From Elusimicrobiota bacterium (lineage in GTDB: Bacteria > Elusimicrobiota > Endomicrobiia > Endomicrobiales > Endomicrobiaceae), in assembly GCA_031256695.1 (NCBI GenBank), contig JAIRQB010000210.1, positions 1-7,010 of the forward strand: a stretch of 7,010 bases of DNA, in the 5' to 3' direction. Positions 1-4,805 of this stretch are shown here, piece after piece. Position numbers and translations under genes: made by a program. The first letter of the stretch is position 1, and each line of letters starts with the position of its first letter. The notes under the pieces were generated by a model. It did no database searches, had not been told where the DNA came from, and saw nothing but the letters and a program-made list of their open reading frames with translations.

Positions 1-23
1 TCAAAAACAATAAAAAATAACTG

Positions 24-179
24 CACTTTTTGAGTATTATCCCCGCAATGACACCAACGGCGGCAGCGCTATGCGTTTGCGCAGCGCTATGCGTTCGCGC
101 AGCGCTATGCGTTTGCGCAAGACGCATTGACGCGGGAAACTTTCAGCATAGTTGAAAAATGACTCCGATTCAAAAAGTG
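24..179. repeat. Imperfect inverted repeat framing the GC-rich patch
   Basis: CACTTTTTGAGT at 24-35 is matched on the opposite strand by 168-179 (reverse complement CACTTTTTGAAT), 11 of 12 bases, about 132 bp apart. The 18-bp tandem repeats lie between the arms. A shorter pairing, CCCGC at 42-46 with GCGGG at 132-136, lies inside. The arrangement is reminiscent of a small non-autonomous element with terminal inverted repeats. The arms are short and A/T-rich, no flanking target duplication was seen, and chance is a real alternative. Confidence 0.3.
63..116. repeat. Three tandem copies of an 18-bp GC-rich repeat
   Basis: Copies lie at 63-80, 81-98 and 99-116 with unit GCAGCGCTATGCGTTTGC. The only difference is one base in the middle copy (C at 96 where the others have T). 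A further GCA at 117-119 begins a fourth, abandoned copy. The unit contains the palindrome AGCGCT, and TGCGCA palindromes form across junctions, so copies 2 and 3 could fold as small hairpins (CGCA / TGCG around a six-base loop). The near-identity of the copies implies recent expansion or homogenisation. The GC content contrasts sharply with the flanks, suggesting an inserted or expanded repeat element. Function unknown. Confidence 0.9.
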
Positions 180-273
180 AGGAGCAGAATTAAGTAGAAT
201 GTCTACGTATTTGAGCGGGATAAAGACAAAAGATTGTCAGGCATCAAAAACACGGGCTTGATTTATTGAGCGT

Positions 274-301
274 TTGTCAGTCTGATATGCCACTGTTTAT
301 T
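274..301 (+). promoter_or_regulatory. Candidate promoter for nfeD
   Basis: TTGTCA at 274-279 (one mismatch to the sigma-70-type -35 consensus) is followed after 16 bases by TTTATT at 296-301 (four of six matches to the -10 consensus). This would give a leader of roughly 40 bases before the nfeD start. Another TTGTCA at 300-305 lacks a good -10 partner. In AT-rich DNA such matches arise easily, so this is only a candidate. Confidence 0.2.
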
Positions 302-333
302 GTCAAGTTTTAAATGCTGTTTTTAAGTTTTAT

Positions 334-340
334 AAGGAGG
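334..340 (+). promoter_or_regulatory. Strong Shine-Dalgarno sequence of nfeD
   Basis: AAGGAGG lies five bases upstream of the ATG at 346. It is the best ribosome binding site in the window and fixes the start of the nfeD reading frame. Confidence 0.9.
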
Positions 341-345
341 ATAAA

Positions 346-768
346 ATGTATTGGTTTATTCTGATTTTTGTTTTTGTGATTTTTGAGATTGCAACACCCG
401 GCGCTTTTTATTCTATGTGTCTCGCTTTAGGCGCATTGACTGCTGGAATAGCATCGCTTTTTGGAGCAGACAGATATTTACAATATGGGATTTTTGCCGT
501 CATTTCTCTTGTTTCTATTTTTGCTGTTCGTCCTATTTTTCTCAGAGCCGTCAAAAAAATGAAGGGCGTTCAAACAAATGTTGACGCGTTAATAGACCAG
601 ACTGCTATTGTGACTGAAAAAATCACTCCGCAAAAATGCGGTTTTATAAAAATCGGCGGAGAAATTTGGCTGGCTGAATCTGAAAGCGAAATAGAAACGG
701 GGAGCGAAGCAATTATAAAAGAGGTCAGCGGAACTAAAGTTAAAGTTGTTGTAAAGCAGGATGCTTAA
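346..768 (+). CDS. Short NfeD-family membrane protein
   Basis: A 140-residue inner-membrane protein of the NfeD family (short, protease-less form). What is seen: three hydrophobic segments at about residues 2-15, 21-40 and 47-66. The first ends in an E-x3-PG motif (E14, P18, G19) typical of NfeD proteins. A basic stretch follows (R67-K74), then a soluble C-terminal part (about 84-136) whose pattern GFIKIGGEIW...G...V...G.KVKVV matches the five-stranded OB-fold domain of NfeD. Known of the family: NfeD proteins usually pair with SPFH proteins (slipin/stomatin/flotillin types) in membrane microdomains, and the OB fold is thought to mediate assembly; no enzymatic activity is expected for this short form. 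The start is set by AAGGAGG five bases upstream. No SPFH gene follows; transcription runs into a terminator shared with the convergent operon. The family call is firm, but the precise cellular role is not. Confidence 0.88.
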   Translation: MYWFILIFVFVIFEIATPGAFYSMCLALGALTAGIASLFGADRYLQYGIFAVISLVSIFAVRPIFLRAVKKMKGVQTNVDALIDQTAIVTEKITPQKCGFIKIGGEIWLAESESEIETGSEAIIKEVSGTKVKVVVKQDA

Positions 769-826
769 GAATTCTGCATAAAAATATATTGTAAAAAGTA
801 AAACTTTAGAAATATGCTGCAAAAAC

Positions 827-865
827 AAAAAGGCTGGCGGCAAAAAATGCCGTCAGCCTTTTTTT
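827..865. terminator. Bidirectional rho-independent terminator between convergent genes
   Basis: The arms at 830-842 and 848-860 pair over 13 positions with one G-T (wobble) pair around a loop of five A's. Flanking A/T pairs extend the stem to 827-863. A run of seven T's (859-865) follows on the plus strand, serving nfeD. On the minus strand the hairpin is followed by TTTTGTTTTT (complement of 821-830), serving the operon that ends with the radical SAM gene. Its position, 58 bases after the nfeD stop and about 20 bases after the radical SAM stop, fits a shared terminator. Confidence 0.88.
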
Positions 866-881
866 AATAGATTTTGTTTTG

Positions 882-3410
882 TTATGGAATATGCCGTTGT
901 CCGTCTGAAGTCTCTATATAGAGCGCGCTTCTTTCTATCTTTTCATAATCTGCATTTTCCCGTCCTTGCATTAAACGCTCTATTACAAGGTCTGCTTTTA
1001 CGTAAAAATCCTTGCTGAAATGCATATTTAAAATCAAATCCTTCCCGTCAATTTCCATAGATTTTATAAGCGGTCTTATGTCAATTTCTTTTTTCTGTCC
1101 GTTTTTTTCTTTGATTATTTTTATTTCTTTTTCTGATAAAAAAGCGTCAATTTCTTTTTGAGAAACGCTCATTCCGTAAATCCTATATTGCGCCAGATTT
1201 GCAAGGACATCTATTGACGGGAAAAACAGCGGAATGCCTTTTACTTCTAAAAGTTTAAAACCATCGGGCAGAACTTTTGAAACTTTCTCCTTTATTTCTG
1301 AAAGCGGGATTTTTTCTGTAAAGCATACTTCCATATATTCGCATAAACTCTCATATCCTACGGGGAGAGGAAAACTAAAAGAGGCTTTGACATTTGGGCT
1401 AAAGCCTTCAGTAAAGGCTATCGGCAAATTTGCCCGTCTTAAAGCGCGTCTAAAAACTTCTATCTGCTCTAAATGAGATATAAAACGCATTTTGCCGCAT
1501 TTAGAAAATTGCAGCCGCGCTTTCATTTCAGGTTTTGTTGATTCTTTTTTCTGCGGAGCGCAATTTGTTGACAGAGCGCTGTCTTGCAAATCAAAAGGAG
1601 TTGAAACGGGGGCGGCGCTTTCATTTAAACCTTTAAGATAATCCTCGTATAATTTTTCTTTTGAGACGCCGAAATTTAAATGGTCCCAAGGGAAAATCTC
1701 GTCTTTGCCTCTCTTCCTAAAAACATAAAAATCTAAATCCAAATTGTTTTCTTTTAAAGCGGCTTCCCAAATTTCAACATTAAATCTATCAGCCCATTGG
1801 TCAAATCTTGCGCCCGCCTTCCAAGCGTAATAGATTACAGAAGAGACTCTTCTATCGCCTTTGGCGATTAAAGCCTCAAAGAGACTTGTCTTGCTATTGT
1901 GGGGTTTTAGGCAAGCGGGCAATTTTTTATGCAAATAATCTATTTTCTCTTTTATTTTTTCAGACGGCAACATAGAATGCCATTGAAAAGCGGTATGAGA
2001 TTTCGGAACAAAAGGCGAGATTGTTATATTGAAGTTTAAATTTTTGGCTTGAGATTTTACGGTTTTAATTAAAGCAATGATGCCGTCTATATCCTCGTCT
2101 GTCTCAGTGGGAAGCCCTATCATAAAATAGAGTTTTATTTTATTCCAGCCCATTTTATTTGCAGAAATTAAAGTTTTTAAAATTTGAGCGCCGCTTAAGT
2201 ATTTGCCGATTACATTCCTAAGTCTATCCGTCCCCGCTTCAGGAGCAAGAGTTAAGGAAGGTTTTTTTGCTCTATTTATATATTGAATTATTTTTAAAGA
2301 GCGCTCATTGCAGCGCAGAGAAGGCAGAGAAATACTCAAGCGCGAGTCCTCATATATTTTATCCGTCTCTAAAATCAATTTGTCTAAATCTTTATAGTCG
2401 CCGCAAGAAAGAGAAGAAAAAGATATTTCCTCATATCCGCTGTTTGCGAGAGATTTTTTTGCCGTCTCAATTAAATTATCAACGGGTCTTTGCCGAAATG
2501 GATAATAGAATTTTGAAGCCTGACAAAAACGGCAAGCGCCGGGGCATCCGCGGGCAACTTCTATATTCAATCTATCGTGAACGGTTTGCGTAAAAGGAAT
2601 GATTTTTTTTGACGGGAAATATGCGGAATTTAAATTTAAAGAGCGCTTTTTTATAGGTATAGGCAAGGGCGCGCTCTTAAATACGGGTTTGAGCGCGGCG
2701 CTGTCGGATAAGGGCTGGGGCATAATGTTGTCAGAGAGAGGCTGGGGCGCAATGCTCTCAATTCTATCTATAGTATTGTCGGCTTTATAAGAGATATTAA
2801 AAAGAGAGGGAATATAAACTCCTTCTATTTGAGAAAGTTTTATCAAGAGCTCTTTTCTGCTTATAATTTTTTTGTATTTGCGACAGACTTCTATAATCTC
2901 AACTATAGCCTCTTCCGCTTCGCCCAAAAGAAAAAAATCAAAAAAAGCGCTGAAAGGCTCGGGATTGGTCAAAGCAGGTCCGCCGCCTATTATCAAAGGG
3001 TCGCCGTCTTTTCTATCTTTTGCAAAATGCGGCAAGAAGGCTAAATCTATCATATTGATTATATTTGACGCGGACATCTCGCATTGAATAGAAAAACCTA
3101 TTATGTCAAAACTCTTTAAAGGGCTGCCTGATTCTAATGAGAATAAATCTGCTTGACGCCGTCTTAAAAGTTCTTCCATATCCAAATCAGGCGCAAAACA
3201 TCTCTCGCAGCGGGCGAGTTTTTTTTCATTTATCAAGTGATAGAGAATTTCAAGCCCAAGATTTGAAGCGCCGATTTCATAAATATCAGGGAAACATAAA
3301 ACGATTGAAAAATCCGCAGACATATCTGCTGGGTGAGAATTGACCTCGCCGTTTATATACCTTGAAGGTCTGTTTGCTAAAGTTAAAAGTTGAATTGTTT
3401 TTTCTTTCAT
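882..3410 (-). CDS. B12-binding-like radical SAM protein fused to DUF2344 (TIGR03960-type)
   Basis: An 842-residue protein of unknown function, last gene of the infB operon. Domains: residues 1 to about 210 resemble the degenerate cobalamin-binding (Rossmann-like) domain of B12-type radical SAM proteins (PDIYEIGASNLG at 41-52, IIGGGPALTNPEP at 140-152). The radical SAM barrel follows, with the [4Fe-4S] ligands C289-x3-C293-x2-C296 in ARGCPGACRFC. Further barrel signatures are LAPEAGTDRLR (388-398) and IGLPTETDED (431-440). A linker (about 590-630) leads to a C-terminal DUF2344 domain (about 630-842; RLQFSKCGKMRFISHLE at 632-648). The length suits the fused family. The cluster implies SAM cleavage to a 5'-deoxyadenosyl radical, but the substrate is unknown; true B12 binding is doubtful because no DxHxxG motif was seen. 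The start is supported by AAGGA at 3419-3423, eight bases upstream. An oddity is a 9-residue repeat with PQPLSD at residues 223-228 and 231-236, between the first two domains. The position after infB-rbfA-nrnA suggests a translation or RNA-related role. Confidence 0.92.
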   Translation of the reverse strand: MKEKTIQLLTLANRPSRYINGEVNSHPADMSADFSIVLCFPDIYEIGASNLGLEILYHLINEKKLARCERCFAPDLDMEELLRRRQADLFSLESGSPLKSFDIIGFSIQCEMSASNIINMIDLAFLPHFAKDRKDGDPLIIGGGPALTNPEPFSAFFDFFLLGEAEEAIVEIIEVCRKYKKIISRKELLIKLSQIEGVYIPSLFNISYKADNTIDRIESIAPQPLSDNIMPQPLSDSAALKPVFKSAPLPIPIKKRSLNLNSAYFPSKKIIPFTQTVHDRLNIEVARGCPGACRFCQASKFYYPFRQRPVDNLIETAKKSLANSGYEEISFSSLSCGDYKDLDKLILETDKIYEDSRLSISLPSLRCNERSLKIIQYINRAKKPSLTLAPEAGTDRLRNVIGKYLSGAQILKTLISANKMGWNKIKLYFMIGLPTETDEDIDGIIALIKTVKSQAKNLNFNITISPFVPKSHTAFQWHSMLPSEKIKEKIDYLHKKLPACLKPHNSKTSLFEALIAKGDRRVSSVIYYAWKAGARFDQWADRFNVEIWEAALKENNLDLDFYVFRKRGKDEIFPWDHLNFGVSKEKLYEDYLKGLNESAAPVSTPFDLQDSALSTNCAPQKKESTKPEMKARLQFSKCGKMRFISHLEQIEVFRRALRRANLPIAFTEGFSPNVKASFSFPLPVGYESLCEYMEVCFTEKIPLSEIKEKVSKVLPDGFKLLEVKGIPLFFPSIDVLANLAQYRIYGMSVSQKEIDAFLSEKEIKIIKEKNGQKKEIDIRPLIKSMEIDGKDLILNMHFSKDFYVKADLVIERLMQGRENADYEKIERSALYIETSDGQRHIP
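2703..2760 (-). repeat. 27-bp tandem duplication inside the radical SAM gene
   Basis: Two diverged copies with a 27-base (nine-codon) period. The best match is 2714-2733 against 2741-2760 (16 of 20 bases), with weaker similarity on the 2703-2713 side. In the protein it gives PQPLSDNIM followed by PQPLSDSAA (residues 223-231 and... beginning at 223 and 232 by period, with the shared PQPLSD core). It lies in the linker between the N-terminal domain and the radical SAM barrel and keeps the frame intact. Confidence 0.75.
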
Positions 3411-3460
3411 TTCAATTTTCCTTCTAATCCGCAGACCAAATTGTTTGTATTTTTTAAATT

Positions 3461-4465
3461 TTAACCGTTGAAATTTTCCAACTCTGTTTTAAAAGCCTCT
3501 TTTATTTTCGCAACGGCGCTCTCAATGCCGCCGTCCATAAAAAACCCCGCGGCATTTTTATGTCCGCCGCCGCCGAACATTTTTGCTATTTTTAAGATAT
3601 TGAAATTTTTTATTGAGCGCAAACTGACTTTCAATTTTGAAATGTCTTCTTCCTTTATGAAAAACCCGGCTTTTGCCCCGTCCAATTTCAAAAGAAAAAC
3701 GGATATGCCGTCAGCATCTTTTTGAGAAGCGCCGCATTGTTTAAACATTTCCAAATCTAAAAACGTATAAGAAATTTGTCCGTCAAAGCAAGTTTGCATA
3801 TTTGACAGAGCGCAGCCTAAAAGTTTTAGCGAAGCGAAACTATCTCTTGAAAAAACGCGGCTTCGGACAAAGTCAGCGTCTATTCCGCAGGCGAATAGTT
3901 TTGCCGCGGCAAGATGAGAATCGGCTCTTGTATTTGAATTTTTAAACCCGCCCGTATCCGTTAAAAGTCCAAAATAAAGGCTCTCGGCTTCATCTTTATT
4001 TAATTTGATTTTCATAAATTCAAAAAGGCGCAAAACAAGTTCCGCTGCTGAAGATGAGTTTGGGTCAATCCAATTGACATCTCCGAAATTGCTGTTTATT
4101 AAATGATGGTCTATATTGATTATTTTTTTTGCCTGTCTTTTAGAAATTAAATTTCCAATCCTTTCAAGATTAGATGATTCCAAAATCACTGCGCAATCAA
4201 AAATTTTATTTTTCGGCGGATTTTTTTTTATCTTTGAAGAGTTTTTAATGGAGAGAGCGGCGTCTGGGATTTCATCGCCGCAATAGACTTCCGCTTTTTT
4301 GCCGAGCCGTTTTAAGACTGAGCGTAAGGCGAGAGAAGAGCCTAAACTATCGCAATCGGGGTTTATATGTCCCGCTATGAAGAATGTTTTGGATTGTTTT
4401 ATGATTTTTGATATTTGGCTGAGTTTAAAGCGGATGGATTTATTGGGCATTGCTTTGTTGTTCAT
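3461..4465 (-). CDS. nrnA: DHH/DHHA1 phosphoesterase, NrnA-type oligoribonuclease
   Basis: A 334-residue cytoplasmic phosphoesterase of the DHH superfamily, probably a nano-RNase/pAp phosphatase. Visible motifs: motif I GHINPDCDSLGS (residues 32-43, metal ligands H33, D37, D39), the DHH motif D119-H120-H121, motif IV GLLTDTGGF (D170), and a C-terminal DHHA1 substrate-binding domain ending in FGGGGHKNAAGF (297-308). Length and order match NrnA, which with Mn2+ removes nucleotides from RNAs a few residues long. Motif II reads ILESSNLERIG with E96 where many family members have the metal-ligand Asp, and motif I has Cys38 where Gly is usual; the fold is otherwise intact. The ATG at 4463-4465 overlaps rbfA by 26 bases, implying translational coupling. 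A second ATG at 4448-4450 (five codons in) is an alternative start, and neither has a clear Shine-Dalgarno. A broader activity, such as on cyclic dinucleotide products, is possible. Confidence 0.87.
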   Translation of the reverse strand: MNNKAMPNKSIRFKLSQISKIIKQSKTFFIAGHINPDCDSLGSSLALRSVLKRLGKKAEVYCGDEIPDAALSIKNSSKIKKNPPKNKIFDCAVILESSNLERIGNLISKRQAKKIINIDHHLINSNFGDVNWIDPNSSSAAELVLRLFEFMKIKLNKDEAESLYFGLLTDTGGFKNSNTRADSHLAAAKLFACGIDADFVRSRVFSRDSFASLKLLGCALSNMQTCFDGQISYTFLDLEMFKQCGASQKDADGISVFLLKLDGAKAGFFIKEEDISKLKVSLRSIKNFNILKIAKMFGGGGHKNAAGFFMDGGIESAVAKIKEAFKTELENFNG

Positions 4466-4802
4466 TTTCTAAAGTTTTAAGTATTCCAAAAATTTTGTCT
4501 GCATTTTCATTGGTATTGTCATAGCAAAACATTATATCCGGAGTGCGCCTTAAATTTAAACGGACAGCGAGTTGATGCCTTATTTGCTTCTGCTTTGTTT
4601 GCAAAATTTGTTTTGCAACGGCTATGGAATCCGCCCCGCCTAAAACGGAATAGTAAATTTTGCAGTTTAAAAGGTCATCGCTTAAAGCAACTTTGCTGAC
4701 AGTCAAAAGAGGAGGATTCAATTCTTTTATGTCTCTAATTATATCAGCGAGGCAAGATTGAATTAAGACAGAGACCCTTTCAGACCTTTTATAAGGAAGC
4801 AT
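4440..4802 (-). CDS. rbfA: Ribosome-binding factor A
   Basis: A 120-residue 30S-subunit assembly factor. RbfA binds free small subunits near helix 1/the neck of 16S rRNA, aids late maturation and is needed for cold growth in model bacteria. Seen here: an N-terminal helix with RSERVSVLIQSCLADII (residues 6-22), a central strand region with LTVSKVALSDDLLNCKIYYS (33-52) matching the family's VxVSxDLxxAKVYxS pattern, and the C-terminal family signature LNLRRTPDIMFCYD (82-95), together making the KH-type fold. Length is normal. The start is supported by GGAG (complement of 4809-4812), six bases upstream and inside the end of infB. Only three bases separate it from infB, and its 3' end overlaps the nrnA start by 26 bases, so the three genes are almost certainly co-transcribed. 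Confidence 0.96.
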   Translation of the reverse strand: MLPYKRSERVSVLIQSCLADIIRDIKELNPPLLTVSKVALSDDLLNCKIYYSVLGGADSIAVAKQILQTKQKQIRHQLAVRLNLRRTPDIMFCYDNTNENADKIFGILKTLENEQQSNAQ

Positions 4803-4805
4803 TTT

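Larger units (their letters stand above)
1..345. other. Gene-free intergenic region upstream of nfeD
   Basis: This 345-base stretch holds no convincing coding region. The left part (1-60) is AT-rich. It is followed by a markedly GC-rich patch (about 57-137) made largely of three 18-bp tandem repeats, and then AT-rich DNA again up to the nfeD start. An imperfect inverted repeat (24-35 against 168-179) frames the repeat patch. The last 110 bases are the presumed promoter and leader of nfeD. Small hairpins are possible (225-229 with 234-238; 107-112 with 122-127), but neither is followed by a T tract, so they do not look like terminators. No tRNA-like or riboswitch-like structure was recognised. 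Confidence 0.6.

Noticed and set aside
63..116. The triplicate repeat as a CRISPR array
   Set aside because: Units are 18 bases and directly adjacent with no spacers, and no cas gene is present in the window.
107..127. Hairpin as a terminator of an upstream plus-strand gene
   Set aside because: The stem is only six to seven pairs and is not followed by a T tract.
48..155. A 35-codon open frame running through the 18-bp repeats, encoding repeated AALCV units
   Set aside because: It has no ribosome binding site, and another frame through the repeat (71-130, repeated SAMR units) is equally open because the period is a multiple of three. Openness therefore says nothing about coding.
589..843. 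Minus-strand open frame of 84 codons opposite nfeD
   Set aside because: It overlaps nfeD and half of the terminator, has a composition dominated by Phe and Leu as expected from the complement of an AT-rich gene, and has no recognisable domain.
2267..3343. Plus-strand open frames opposite the radical SAM gene
   Set aside because: They overlap one another in different frames and lie over conserved codons of the real gene, including its cluster motif; none has a family signature.
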